This document shows positions 49,206-58,569 of a stretch of 64,000 nt of DNA, piece by piece. This stretch comes from Armatimonadota bacterium (GTDB taxonomy: Bacteria > Armatimonadota > Armatimonadia > Armatimonadales > Capsulimonadaceae), in assembly GCA_025354405.1 (NCBI GenBank), contig JANXMY010000190.1:1-64000 (forward strand). The letters are read 5' to 3'. Below the pieces are notes generated by a model. It searched no databases. It was not told where the DNA came from and was given only the letters and a program-made list of their open reading frames with translations. The position numbers were made by a program, and so were the translations under genes. Positions within the stretch are counted from its first letter, which is position 1. The number at the start of each line of letters is the position of its first letter.

Positions 49206-49742
49206 CTATTGCTTTACTGTTCCGTCATTGACTCTCGCCTGTTCCAAAAACGCAGATTCGGCCTCTTCCAGCCGGCCCTGACGCCGTAAAATCTCCTCGA
49301 TTGCATCCCGTACCGCCCCTGCCCCGCCGGACCGCGGTGTTACCCAGTCCGCTTTAGCCTTCAGAGTTTCCGCAGCATTCGCGACGGCGATTTTGACGCC
49401 CGCGACTTCAAATGCCGGCAAGTCATTAATATCGTCGCCAACATAGGCGACTTCGTTTGACTGCAGCTCATACTTACTCATCAAGACGCGCATGGCGCTA
49501 GCTTTATCGCCGCACTTCTGCACTAAATCCTTGACTTTCAGCTCCGCCATGCGGTTTTCCACAGCACGGCTTGTCCGGCCCGAAATGACCGCAACCCGTA
49601 GGCCTACCGCCTGCGCCATCACGATCCCCAGGCCATCGGCAACATGGAAAGCTTTTGCCTGCACACCGTCGTCGCCATACAAAATCGTCCCATCAGTTAG
49701 AGTGCCATCGACATCAAGAACGATGAGCTTAACGTATCGCAT
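49206..49742 (-). CDS. kdsC: 3-deoxy-D-manno-octulosonate 8-phosphate phosphatase
   Basis: 178-residue HAD phosphatase releasing Kdo from Kdo 8-phosphate for the lipopolysaccharide inner core. DVDGTLTDG (9-17) holds the nucleophilic Asp, ISGRTS is motif II, KASAM has the motif III lysine, and GDDINDLPAF motif IV. The small size without a cap domain fits the tetrameric KdsC family. Starts five bases after the kdsD stop, so the two Kdo genes are co-transcribed. Confidence 0.92.
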   Translation of the reverse strand: MRYVKLIVLDVDGTLTDGTILYGDDGVQAKAFHVADGLGIVMAQAVGLRVAVISGRTSRAVENRMAELKVKDLVQKCGDKASAMRVLMSKYELQSNEVAYVGDDINDLPAFEVAGVKIAVANAAETLKAKADWVTPRSGGAGAVRDAIEEILRRQGRLEEAESAFLEQARVNDGTVKQ

Positions 49743-49747
49743 AACCC

Positions 49748-50749
49748 TTAGACAATCCCCGCCTTGACTAAATCTTTGAGCATCAGCATACCAACAGGCT
49801 TGCCTTCGGTATCTACGACCGGGGCATCGCCGGCTTTCTGGCCGGGGAGCGGGTGGAAGTCGTCAAGTTTTCGCAGGCCTTCAGTCGCAAGGAGATCGGC
49901 AGTGATGACGCCGGGGTTAGGGGTCATGGCGGCGGTTGCAAGACGCGAAAGGAGCTGCGGATCGTCCAGCAGATGCCGTCGAATGTCGCCATCGGTGATG
50001 AGACCGGAGACACGGCCATCGGCATCGGTCACAATCGTTGCTCCGGCGTGGGCCTGCGTAATGGCAAACATCGCTTCCAGCACGGTGCAGGTCTCCGGAA
50101 CCACCGCAACGGCCTCGGCAGTGCGCATCACGTCGGCGACGCGCAGGGTCAGGCGGCGGCCCAGAGTCCCCGCCGGGTGCAGGTGCGCGTACTGCTCGGG
50201 GGTGAAATGACGGGCTCCCATCACGGCCACTGCTAGAGCATCGCTGAGAGCCAGCATCGCGGTGGTGCTGGTCGTCGGGGCAAGGTTCAGGTAGCAGGCT
50301 TCGCGATCGACACGGACATCGAGCACGACGGCGGCGGCGCGGCCTAAGGTCGAGTTTGGCTGGCTGGTAAAAGCGATCAGCGGCGTCTCCATCTGACGAA
50401 TGGCGGGCAGGATGGCGGCGATCTCATCACTTTCGCCGCTGTAAGAAAACGCAATCACAACATCTCCAGGCTGGAGCATTCCCAGATCGCCATGAACTCC
50501 CTCGGCAGGGTGTAGATACAGGGCGGGTGTCCCGGTGCTGGCAAGAGTCGCCGCCATTTTTCCGGCGATTTTCCCGCTTTTACCCATGCCGGTCACGACG
50601 ACCCGTCCCTTTGTTGCCAGAAGCAGCCGAATGGCAGCGGCCCAGGCTTCCGAGTCCAGCGTTTCTGCCAGCGAATTCAGCGCGAGAGCCGCTTCGGTCA
50701 GGACACGCCGTCCTTCCGCCGCCCATTCATTTTTGCCGCTCAGTGACAT
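49748..50749 (-). CDS. kdsD: D-arabinose 5-phosphate isomerase
   Basis: 333 residues. A SIS sugar-isomerase domain (about 40-185, with GMGKSGKIAGKMAATLASTG) is followed by paired CBS domains (about 205-330, VMRTAEAVAV and GLITDGDIRRHL). It converts ribulose 5-phosphate to arabinose 5-phosphate, the first step of Kdo synthesis. Ribulose 5-phosphate is the product of gnd at 3.3 kb. The gene lies upstream of kdsC and three bases downstream of a propeller protein. Confidence 0.93.
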   Translation of the reverse strand: MSLSGKNEWAAEGRRVLTEAALALNSLAETLDSEAWAAAIRLLLATKGRVVVTGMGKSGKIAGKMAATLASTGTPALYLHPAEGVHGDLGMLQPGDVVIAFSYSGESDEIAAILPAIRQMETPLIAFTSQPNSTLGRAAAVVLDVRVDREACYLNLAPTTSTTAMLALSDALAVAVMGARHFTPEQYAHLHPAGTLGRRLTLRVADVMRTAEAVAVVPETCTVLEAMFAITQAHAGATIVTDADGRVSGLITDGDIRRHLLDDPQLLSRLATAAMTPNPGVITADLLATEGLRKLDDFHPLPGQKAGDAPVVDTEGKPVGMLMLKDLVKAGIV

Positions 50750-50752
50750 AGT

Positions 50753-52078
50753 TTAATTTTTCTGCACCTGGGGGGAGAGTGCGTAGCTCGTGACATCCGC
50801 TTTGCCATCGGAGACGCGGGAAGGGCTGGTTCCATCTGGGCTGATGCGCCAGAGGTCGTGGCCGCCATTCGGCCGCCGCGCCAGGAAGTAGACGTATTTC
50901 CCGTCCAGTGAGAACTGTGCTGCTCCGGCATCGCCCCGGGCGAGAGGCTGGACCGTCCCACTGCCATCTGTAGGAACCCTGAAGAGCCCGAGGCGTTTGC
51001 GGGAAGCGAGATCGGGCTGCTGCCACAGCTCAAAGAGTAGGGCGCTGCCATCAGGCGAAAACACCGGGGCCTGCGGGCCAATCGCGGGGTCTGCAATCGG
51101 AGGGACCAGGCTGCGCTGAGCGATTCCTGACGCATCAAACTGCGCAAGAAGCGAACCTTTGCGGCCGCCGGGAAGTCCCTGCACATGCAGCAGGGCCACC
51201 GCAAGCCGCGCACCGTCTGGTGCCCAGGCTGGGTTGACAGAATCCGCGGAGGCGAGAGGAGGTCCACCTGCCTGACCGTTCTGCGTGCGGATGAGAGAGC
51301 TGCCAAGATCCGGAAGAACGACAAGGTTCTGCACCCCCGCATTTTCCTCGACGGCGGCCAGGCCAGGATTGGTACTGTCCGCTGTTTTTCGCCAGGCAAA
51401 GCCCGTGATGACTGCCTCCGCCTCCGGCTGCTGACTTTTGTCCACAGAACCCGGATGAGCACTTTGCAGGGAGGAGGGCAGGAGCGGGGAGCTTTCACCC
51501 TTTGTGACGTCACCCACGACCAGGGTTCCGCCGGCCAGATACCCCAGCAGAGAGTTGCTGGCAGGCGCAAAGGCGGGCTGGGCTTTCGCCCCAGGGTTAT
51601 GCGTGATCTGGGCAACATTCTTGCCATCGCCGTCCATCACATAAATTTGGTTTTGGCCTTGGGTACGGTCCGAGACGAACGCCAGCTGATACCCGTCCGC
51701 CGTCCAGGCTGGACTCGCGTCCGAGAAGGCTCCGGAAGTCAGTGGATGCGCCCCGGTGCCATCGGCCTGAGACAGCCAGAGGTGCGAAATTCCCGGTGAG
51801 TTGGCATCGGACGCGTAAATTAGCGTTCCGGCTGTCGCGACGGCGTGACGCGGTTTCGGAGCAAAGAGGAGGAAATAAAGAAGGGCAGCCAGTGCGATTA
51901 GCAGGGTCGGGATAACTAGCCAGGGAGAAAATCGACGACGTTTATGGGTTGTCAGAGCCGCTGGCTCGTAGATGGGACGACCGGTCGGACGCGCGGCATT
52001 CAAGTTGAAACGCTCACTGCCGGTACGGACTTCAGGTTCCGCTGAAGAATTGTGATCAGGATTTGGAAGGTCGGTCAT
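50753..52078 (-). CDS. Membrane-anchored TolB-like beta-propeller protein
   Basis: 441 residues. A cytoplasmic N-terminus and one helix (about 51-70) precede a periplasmic propeller built of PD40/WD40-like blades: SPAWTADGYQLAFVSDR, NPAWAPDGARLAVA, APVFSPDGSALLFE and AQFSLDGKYVYFLARR. Such blades occur in TolB, which works with Pal at the outer membrane, but there is no TolB N-terminal domain. The ATG 52078 follows GAGG five bases upstream. As first gene before kdsD-kdsC it may have an envelope role. Confidence 0.75.
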   Translation of the reverse strand: MTDLPNPDHNSSAEPEVRTGSERFNLNAARPTGRPIYEPAALTTHKRRRFSPWLVIPTLLIALAALLYFLLFAPKPRHAVATAGTLIYASDANSPGISHLWLSQADGTGAHPLTSGAFSDASPAWTADGYQLAFVSDRTQGQNQIYVMDGDGKNVAQITHNPGAKAQPAFAPASNSLLGYLAGGTLVVGDVTKGESSPLLPSSLQSAHPGSVDKSQQPEAEAVITGFAWRKTADSTNPGLAAVEENAGVQNLVVLPDLGSSLIRTQNGQAGGPPLASADSVNPAWAPDGARLAVALLHVQGLPGGRKGSLLAQFDASGIAQRSLVPPIADPAIGPQAPVFSPDGSALLFELWQQPDLASRKRLGLFRVPTDGSGTVQPLARGDAGAAQFSLDGKYVYFLARRPNGGHDLWRISPDGTSPSRVSDGKADVTSYALSPQVQKN

Positions 52079-52246
52079 AATGCCTCTTTGCAAAGGAGCG
52101 TATTTTGAGCCCTATTATACCCGTCACCGCAATGCCTTTATTTACTTTTCTGAATCCCTTCCGCTAAAATGTCCTGGGCCGCGAGAGCTCCCGGAGATTG
52201 GGGGTGAGTTTTGGGCAAATATTTCTCGCCGTAAGCGTCACCAAAG

Positions 52247-52732
52247 TCATAAATTTTTCCCAACAGTCCGTGATTTTCTGAGGCGGACCGTCGTATTGAC
52301 GCCATCAGACAACACCTCAACGGAATCGACCAGAGCCGTTATCAGGCAGAAACCCCGGCCATGAGTCGCGAATTCATCGGCTTCCGGCAGGCGCGCGAGA
52401 ACGTCGAGGTCGGGGTGAAACCCGTTGCCTTGATTGCTGATATCGACGCGCAGTTCGTCGCTGCTCAGGCGTGAACAGGCGACGGTGAGAAGAGGATCAA
52501 GAACATCCTTCTGTCCATAATTGATCGCGTTATTACAGGCCTCGCCAACCGCCAGCAAAAGGGCGTCGGCGTCATCTACGCCCCAGAGCTGACGGCGCGT
52601 GAAGTCCGCGACCTGACGCCGCACCAAGCCCACCTGTTCTGGCATGGCGGGGACTTGAAGAAAGAGGTGGTCGGAGTCAGCGAATTCGCTGTGATCATCG
52701 GAATGGATTGGCTGAGGAGAATAGCTGTACAT
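52247..52732 (-). CDS. RsbW-type anti-sigma factor/serine-threonine kinase
   Basis: 161 residues of the HATPase_c_2 family. The N box AVGEACNNAINYG, G1 box VDISNQGNGFHPD and G2 box HGRGFCLI are complete, so ATP binding is expected. In partner-switching systems such kinases hold a sigma factor and phosphorylate an STAS anti-sigma antagonist; neither partner gene is adjacent. An AGGA lies 11 bases before ATG 52732. The gene lies 115 bases downstream of a five-GAF protein on the same strand, a likely sensory input. Confidence 0.85.
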   Translation of the reverse strand: MYSYSPQPIHSDDHSEFADSDHLFLQVPAMPEQVGLVRRQVADFTRRQLWGVDDADALLLAVGEACNNAINYGQKDVLDPLLTVACSRLSSDELRVDISNQGNGFHPDLDVLARLPEADEFATHGRGFCLITALVDSVEVLSDGVNTTVRLRKSRTVGKNL

Positions 52733-52847
52733 CTTTTACTAGTTCCTAAAAATAGACGATAGGTGATCGAAATGTAAGTGAGTGTCAAAACCAGAATAAC
52801 GTGTTAAACATAATCGGCATTTTCCAGGTAATTAAACAGTAACAGAG

Positions 52848-55421
52848 TCAATGCAGACGAGCAGACAGCAGATTGGCAGCCGTTTCTGCAAACTGCCGCT
52901 CGTGTCCATCGAATCCATGGCTCTGGGGTGCACGCACAAAAATGAAAACAGCACGCTGAGTTTCTCCTGCGAGCACGGGCACGACCAGCGCCGGAGCGGC
53001 CGGGTCGGAGGGGAGCTGGCTCAATTGATGCGAACTCTCCACTTGTGTGGCCAGATCCCGAAGCAGCGTGTCTATCGCCTCCGCTTGTTCTAAATCCAAT
53101 GCCTCCACGCGGCGATACAGGTGTGTTTCAGATGATGGAGCAAACCACCGCAGCACACCGGCATCGGCACGTATCGCGCTACCCACCAAGCGTAGGACAT
53201 CAGGGAGAAGTTCCGGAGCAGCCTGTGCAAGGCGTGAAGCAAGTGCGCTCAGGGCTTCGAGGTCGTCTAGGCGGCGGCTTGCCTGTTCGACCAGCAGTGC
53301 ATTTTGCAGCCCGATACTCGCCTGGCTGGCAAATGTCAGCATCAGCCGCATCTCATCCGGTGTAAAGCGGCGAGGCTCCCGTGTGTAGACTTCCAGCACA
53401 CCGAGCATATCTTTTCCCAGCTTCAGAGGGACCCCTAAATAGCCTGTGATCCGCTCCCGAATCGCAAAGGATGGCAGAACAAAGCGCAGGTCCTGAGAAA
53501 AATCTTCCACGGTCAGAGAGCGGCAGCGACGCGCAACAAACGCCGTGGGAGTCTCCGGGCCCCGTCCGCTTTCGGAGGCAGCAACCGTCGGCAGTGCCGA
53601 AAGTGCCGATTTAAAATTTGACGCTGCACGGGGAACGAGGTTCCCCTGAGCATCGAGTGCCAGCAGAATACTCCGGTCGGCTCCGGTCATTTCCAGTGCC
53701 AGGTCTGCGATTGTCTGCGCCGTCTTGCGGCCATCCAGCGAAGACCCCAGGGCACGGGCGATGCGCCGAACCCCTTTTCGAATCTCCTCCGTCTTATGCC
53801 GCGCCTCTTCATACATCTGGGCGTTCGCGATCGCCGCCCCGACTTGATTGGCAATGGTGTACAGCAGCTCCATTTCGCCGACCGTAAAGAGGCGGCGGCG
53901 GCTGCTCATGGCATGGAGAACGCCGATCACATGATCGCCCGATTGAAGCGGCACGCTGACTAGTGATGTTACGCCTTCACTGTGGATCGGGCAGGAACGA
54001 TTTCGATGGTCTGCAGAGACGTCCTGAACTGCGGTCGGGGTTTCAAATTCCAGCACCCACCCGGCAATACCTTCGCCCATGCGCGGCTTCATACTCTGGG
54101 CCGTTTCGCTGCGAATATTGCGGGAGACTTTGATTTCCAGGCAGTCGTCATTGGGATTATAGAGGAAGAGGGCGAACTTGTCCACATGCAAAAGTGCCAG
54201 GACGCTGTCAGCGACGAAATGGATCACACGGTTAAGGCTAAGGGTCGCTCCAATGGACTGCGACAGTTCATAGAGTGCCGCCGCTTCCTGCGCCCGCCTC
54301 GTGGCATCCTCGTAGAGCCAGGCATTTTCGAGGGCGACTGCCGCCTGACTGGCCACTGCCGAAAGAAGCGATGCGTCCGCTGCACTGTAAGCACCCGCCT
54401 GCCGGGAGCCGACCACGAGAAGACCCTCCGCGACTGACCGGGCCACCATCGGTGCCAGCAGCAGAGAACGCATTCCTGGCAACGGCGTGTCATCCTGGGA
54501 ATCTTCCTGGACATCGTTCAAAAGAAGCGGCTGACCCGCCGCCAGGGTCCGTGCAGCCAGCCCCGTTCCTTCGCCGGACATCTGCCGATCGTGGTCTTCC
54601 TCGCCGAGGCCGCGATCTGCTCCAATATAAAAACGGGTGCGCTCATCGTTTAGCAGGTAGACAGCCCCCGCTGTCATCTCCATGCTGTCAGAGACGGTCG
54701 CGAGAACGCTGCCGAGGACTTCCTGCACGTTCAGGGAGGAGGAAGTTGTCTGGGCAGCTCGGAAGAGGATATCGCGCTCCTGCTGCTTCTGGGTCGCCAG
54801 TTTTTTAAGTTCGTCGGTATAAAGAGCCTGCGCGGCGAGATTGGCCAGAGTTTGCAGGCAAAGGAGATCCGCCCCACTGAAGGCACCGTCATCCAGCCGG
54901 TTAAGAACGCTGAGTGCTCCGGCGGGCCGTCCGCCAAGAAAGACAGGGACGACCAGCGCAGAGCGCAATCCGATGGCAGCAATCGTGGGATCAGAAGGTT
55001 CAGCCGTTGTCGGCTCCGGGTGGTGGGAAAGATACAGCTCTCCGGTAAGGGCAGTATGTCCCGCGAGGGCATCTTCCACACGCACAGTCTGGCCGACGAT
55101 GTCTGCAGCGTCCAGCCCCGAAACGGCAGCGAAATCCAGCAGGGAGCGTGTGGGGTCGAGCAGACACACCGCAGCACTGCCGGCTTCGGTGAGTGCTCGG
55201 GCCTTTTCGGCGATCAGTGCCAGGGGCAGGCGCGGGTCGGTCTGCCGCGCAACGGCTCCAACCACCTCATGAAGTGCAGTCAGATGGCGGTCCAGCGTCA
55301 GGCCTCTGGGCAGCGGCACAAGCACTGCTGACAGCGTACCGGCAGAGGCTTCTGAGCCGGAGATATTTTCAGAATTTTGGGCGGTTTCGGAAACGATCGA
55401 GGGCAACAGTCTGTCCTTCAT
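52848..55421 (-). CDS. Multi-GAF sensor protein without recognisable output domain
   Basis: 857 residues, no membrane segment. Five GAF-type modules follow each other at about 60-215, 230-385, 400-555, 565-720 and 735-857; for example SVPLQSGDHVIGVLHAMSS and GVPLKLGKDMLGVLEVYT are typical GAF core strands. No kinase, GGDEF, PP2C or helix-turn-helix domain is present. GAF domains bind small molecules, nucleotides or haem. Because an RsbW-type kinase lies downstream, the protein may relay a signal by protein contact. It starts at ATG 55421 with GAGG upstream and is divergent from the porin-like gene. Confidence 0.85.
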   Translation of the reverse strand: MKDRLLPSIVSETAQNSENISGSEASAGTLSAVLVPLPRGLTLDRHLTALHEVVGAVARQTDPRLPLALIAEKARALTEAGSAAVCLLDPTRSLLDFAAVSGLDAADIVGQTVRVEDALAGHTALTGELYLSHHPEPTTAEPSDPTIAAIGLRSALVVPVFLGGRPAGALSVLNRLDDGAFSGADLLCLQTLANLAAQALYTDELKKLATQKQQERDILFRAAQTTSSSLNVQEVLGSVLATVSDSMEMTAGAVYLLNDERTRFYIGADRGLGEEDHDRQMSGEGTGLAARTLAAGQPLLLNDVQEDSQDDTPLPGMRSLLLAPMVARSVAEGLLVVGSRQAGAYSAADASLLSAVASQAAVALENAWLYEDATRRAQEAAALYELSQSIGATLSLNRVIHFVADSVLALLHVDKFALFLYNPNDDCLEIKVSRNIRSETAQSMKPRMGEGIAGWVLEFETPTAVQDVSADHRNRSCPIHSEGVTSLVSVPLQSGDHVIGVLHAMSSRRRLFTVGEMELLYTIANQVGAAIANAQMYEEARHKTEEIRKGVRRIARALGSSLDGRKTAQTIADLALEMTGADRSILLALDAQGNLVPRAASNFKSALSALPTVAASESGRGPETPTAFVARRCRSLTVEDFSQDLRFVLPSFAIRERITGYLGVPLKLGKDMLGVLEVYTREPRRFTPDEMRLMLTFASQASIGLQNALLVEQASRRLDDLEALSALASRLAQAAPELLPDVLRLVGSAIRADAGVLRWFAPSSETHLYRRVEALDLEQAEAIDTLLRDLATQVESSHQLSQLPSDPAAPALVVPVLAGETQRAVFIFVRAPQSHGFDGHERQFAETAANLLSARLH

Positions 55422-55471
55422 GCCCTCTTCCCACCGGGAAAGACTCGGCGTGACAAAATGGGGGCGGGTGC

Positions 55472-55500
55472 TTGCACGAATGTCGTCATTGTGTCATAAT
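55472..55500 (+). promoter_or_regulatory. Promoter of the porin-like gene
   Basis: TTGCAC (55472-55477), a 17-base spacer and CATAAT (55495-55500). Predicted start near 55507, leader about 66 bases. Confidence 0.75.
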
Positions 55501-55512
55501 CAGACCAGTCTG
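55501..55512 (+). promoter_or_regulatory. Candidate operator at the porin promoter start site
   Basis: The perfect 12-bp palindrome CAGAC-CA-GTCTG lies immediately after the -10 box, over the predicted transcription start. Its AGACC..GTCT core resembles operators of several TetR-family repressors; no such regulator gene is in the window. Confidence 0.4.
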
Positions 55513-55572
55513 TCAAGTCGTCTTTCGGGTTGGTGACGGAAGTCTCTCCCCGGGAACCCATAAAGTGCTTTT

Positions 55573-56754
55573 ATGTCTTTCGTCCGCCTGATGAACCACA
55601 CGGCTCTGCTTCTGCTCGCACTCTCCCCGCTCGCAGTGACCGAGGCACAGACCCCGGCAGTGATTTCCCTCAAACCAAATCCTGCGACGATAATTTCTTT
55701 GCCGCCGCCAACGGACCAGCCTCCGCCGGAATCTCCACTCCCCGACCCCATTCCAATCGGACCGGGTTTTCTGATCAATGGGGCATTGGACCTTCGCACA
55801 CGAACGGCTGACACCGGGCGAACGGGCGGATTCTGGCTCAACACGGCAGAACTGGATATTCAGCACAACATCACGCACCGTAAAACGGCCAGGGGAAATA
55901 TTTACCTGCAGCTTCTCGCAGAGGATGCACCGGACATTCCACACGGCAGCGACATTCAGATTGGCGAAGCCTATGTCACCTACCGCCTCCCTATCGAGGC
56001 GGATTTCAATTCGACGGCCTATGTTAAAGCGGGGCAATTTCAGATCCCATTCGGCCTGCTGGCCGTTTATGACCCGCACCTGCAGATACTTCAGCCGCTG
56101 AATGCACAGTCTCTCGGCCTTCGGACTGACTTCGGACTCGCAGTCTCCGGTCGGCTCTATGGCTATTTAAACTATGACTTTTCGCTAACCACCGGCACCG
56201 GCCCAAACCATATTGATGTCAACCCGAGCCGAGTGGTCTGCTTCCGGCTGGGCCGGACATTCACGACCCGTAACGGCGTCGTCAACATCGGAGGATCGCT
56301 GCTTCAAGGCCGTCTTCCCAACACGGATCTGACTGACGACAATCCGTTTGCTGTCGAGCTGCCGCCGTCAGGTCGAGTTCGTGCTGACCGCCTCGTCAAT
56401 GGAGATCGTTTCGTCAGTAAAAGTCGTATTGCCGGAGACGTCTCATATGGGTATAACCGAGTAACGGCACGCGGCGAGATCGTCGCAGGTGCCGACAAAG
56501 ACCAGCGTGTGCTGGGTTACTATGCCGAGGGTAACTACCGATTCACGCGTCGTCTGAGCGCCGCAGTCGCACGCTCCCTGTTTATCTACCCGACCGGAAA
56601 CAGTAATGCCACTCGCGAGTCAGTCGGCCTGACTTATGCTGGCAGCCGCAACTTGACTATTCGCGGCCTGTATCAATATTTACGCGATGTCCCACGTGAT
56701 GAAGACGGCCGTGTCCGGCACCGCTTCACCGTGCAAGTTTTATTACGATTCTAA
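55573..56754 (+). CDS. Outer-membrane beta-barrel protein, phosphate-selective-porin-like
   Basis: 393 residues with a signal peptide (about 1-25) and a proline-rich linker (PPPTDQPPPESPLPDPIP). The rest alternates hydrophobic and polar residues in barrel strands and ends in FTVQVLLRF, with the terminal Phe needed for BAM-dependent insertion. Segments such as AYVKAGQFQIPFG and YGYLNYDFSL are like OprO/OprP-type porins. It supports a true outer membrane. Substrate unknown. The ATG 55573 lacks a good ribosome site. Confidence 0.8.
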   Translation: MSFVRLMNHTALLLLALSPLAVTEAQTPAVISLKPNPATIISLPPPTDQPPPESPLPDPIPIGPGFLINGALDLRTRTADTGRTGGFWLNTAELDIQHNITHRKTARGNIYLQLLAEDAPDIPHGSDIQIGEAYVTYRLPIEADFNSTAYVKAGQFQIPFGLLAVYDPHLQILQPLNAQSLGLRTDFGLAVSGRLYGYLNYDFSLTTGTGPNHIDVNPSRVVCFRLGRTFTTRNGVVNIGGSLLQGRLPNTDLTDDNPFAVELPPSGRVRADRLVNGDRFVSKSRIAGDVSYGYNRVTARGEIVAGADKDQRVLGYYAEGNYRFTRRLSAAVARSLFIYPTGNSNATRESVGLTYAGSRNLTIRGLYQYLRDVPRDEDGRVRHRFTVQVLLRF

Positions 56755-56789
56755 ATTTTTACGTCACGCACTAGAAAGTACTTGCAACC

Positions 56790-57446
56790 ATGATGATTCG
56801 TTCTTGGCATCTTGCCACGGCCTTCACGGCCACTGTTTTTGTCGGAGCAGGCCTTCAGGCTGCACCCTCCCCCGCACTTCATATTCGCGGTACGATTCAG
56901 CTCGTACAAGGCAAAGTCCTGTCCCTCTCGACGGCAGCCGGGCCCATCCGTGTACAGCTTCCCCCAAAACCCTTCATCGTCGCCGTCATCCCCTCTGACC
57001 GGGCACATATCAAGGACGGCACATTTCTCGGTATCGCCTCCGTGCCGGGACTAGGCGGAACCCAGCGTGCTCGAGAAGTCGTCGTTTTCCCGGAAGCGGG
57101 TCGCGGCACAGGCGAAGGCAGCTACGCCTGGGATCTGCCCGGTGGCGGAGCGGCAGGCCATTCCAAGATGACCAATGGCACCGCGATGCACTCCAAGATG
57201 ACCAATGGCACCGCTCATAAGTCCAGTGGTGACGCCCTGACTTTGCAGTACAAGAGTGGCACTGGAACCGGATCGCAGACCATCACTCTCCCGGCGAATA
57301 TCCCCATCGTCACCTTTGCTCCGGGTCAAATGTCGCTGCTCAAGCCGGGTGCACACGTCTTTATCGCCGGCCATCATCTGCCAAACGGCATGACAATCGC
57401 CGACCGTGTCCTTGTTGGAAAGAACGGCCTTGTACCGCCAATGTAA
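56790..57446 (+). CDS. Exported protein of unknown function with a 10-residue tandem repeat
   Basis: 218 residues with a signal peptide (about 1-24). The first half reads like a small beta barrel (IRGTIQLVQGKVLSLSTAAG), and the C-terminal half has PGQMSLLKPGAHVFIAGHHLPNG, reminiscent of exported OB-fold proteins that modulate metal or ion binding, though no family is certain. Between them HSKMTNGTA is repeated twice with a 10-residue period. It follows the porin-like gene by 35 bases and probably shares its transcript. Confidence 0.6.
   Translation: MMIRSWHLATAFTATVFVGAGLQAAPSPALHIRGTIQLVQGKVLSLSTAAGPIRVQLPPKPFIVAVIPSDRAHIKDGTFLGIASVPGLGGTQRAREVVVFPEAGRGTGEGSYAWDLPGGGAAGHSKMTNGTAMHSKMTNGTAHKSSGDALTLQYKSGTGTGSQTITLPANIPIVTFAPGQMSLLKPGAHVFIAGHHLPNGMTIADRVLVGKNGLVPPM
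57162..57214 (+). repeat. Exact 23-base direct repeat inside the exported protein gene
   Basis: The 23 bases at 57162-57184 recur exactly at 57192-57214 (period 30), adding one ten-residue unit (HSKMTNGTA) to the protein. Length variation between strains is likely by slippage. Confidence 0.85.
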
Positions 57447-57559
57447 GGTAACCTGACACACGCAGACTGGAAGTCATCAGCCTGCCTTCCAATCCGAAGT
57501 TTAGCCCAGTGACTGCCCACCAGGATATTCTGCATTTCTAAAGCATTCAGGAGAAATCA

Positions 57560-58546
57560 ATGAATTACGCTAAGCTGGGAAAAACCGGCCTCAAAGTCTC
57601 GAGAATCTGCCTCGGGTGCATGACTTATGGCATCCCTGAACGCGGCAATCATCCCTGGACACTCGACGAATCGGAGAGCCGCCCATTTATCGAACGGGCA
57701 TTAGAGCTAGGTATCAATTTCTTTGATACGGCCAATGTCTATTCCGATGGCACCAGCGAAGAGATTTTAGGCCGCGCCCTGCGCGACTTCAGCACACGCG
57801 ACTCGGTGGTCATCGCGACGAAGGTACATGGCCGTATGCGCCCCGGCCCGAATGGAGCAGGTCTGTCGCGCAAGGCAATATTCGCGGAGATCGATGCCAG
57901 CCTGCGACGACTGGGCACAGATTATGTGGACCTGTACCAGATACACCGATGGGACGGCGAAACGCCAATTGAGGAGACTTTGGAGGCACTGCACGATCTG
58001 GTGAAAGCCGGCAAAGTGCGTTATCTCGGGGCATCCTCGATGTACGCCTGGCAGTTCTGTCAATCCCTTTATCTGGCTGACCTGCATGGCTGGACACGCT
58101 TCGTTTCCATGCAAGACCACCTGAATCTCCTCAGCCGCGAAGAGGAGCGGGAGATGCTCGGGCTCTGCACAGCGGAAGGCATCGGGGTGCTGCCCTGGAG
58201 TCCTCTGGCTCGGGGCCGTCTGACCAGGCCCTGGGAGGACGAACCCAGCACAAAACGGGGCGAGACGGACGAGTTCGGCAAAACCCTATACCAGGGAGCG
58301 GAAGATTCCGATCGCGCAATTGTGAAGCAGGTAGGCCTGATTGCGGCGGCAAGGGGAGTTCCCCGCGCACAGGTCGCGCTGGCCTGGGTGCTTTCCAAAC
58401 CGGTGGTAACGTCACCGATCATCGGAGCGTCGAAGCCGCATCATTTGGAAGACGCCGTAGCGGCACTGGAAATCAAACTTACGCGAGAAGAGATCGCCGC
58501 TCTGGAAGGGCCGTATGTGCCGCATGCTGTGAGCGGGTTTTCGTGA
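57560..58546 (+). CDS. Aldo/keto reductase
   Basis: 328-residue NADP-dependent oxidoreductase with a TIM barrel. Catalytic residues are Asp and Tyr in NFFDTANVYSDG, Lys in VIATKVHG and His in LYQIHRWD. The C-terminal SPIIGASKPHHLEDA binds the cofactor phosphate. Similar to E. coli YajO and plant-type general reductases; the substrate is unknown. ATG 57560 follows AGGAGAAATC. Confidence 0.92.
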   Translation: MNYAKLGKTGLKVSRICLGCMTYGIPERGNHPWTLDESESRPFIERALELGINFFDTANVYSDGTSEEILGRALRDFSTRDSVVIATKVHGRMRPGPNGAGLSRKAIFAEIDASLRRLGTDYVDLYQIHRWDGETPIEETLEALHDLVKAGKVRYLGASSMYAWQFCQSLYLADLHGWTRFVSMQDHLNLLSREEEREMLGLCTAEGIGVLPWSPLARGRLTRPWEDEPSTKRGETDEFGKTLYQGAEDSDRAIVKQVGLIAAARGVPRAQVALAWVLSKPVVTSPIIGASKPHHLEDAVAALEIKLTREEIAALEGPYVPHAVSGFS

Positions 58547-58557
58547 CACGCGGCAGG

Positions 58558-58563
58558 TATAAT
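58558..58563 (+). promoter_or_regulatory. -10 box with leaderless start
   Basis: A perfect TATAAT is followed after six bases by the ATG at 58570, so the mRNA would start at the start codon. No -35 box is evident. It has the same spacing as the CrtC-like promoter. Confidence 0.5.
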
Positions 58564-58569
58564 AGACCT

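Noticed and set aside
52138-52320. Small 60-codon gene after the RsbW-type gene
   Set aside because: It overlaps the kinase end by 74 bases, has no ribosome site at any internal start, and no conserved pattern.
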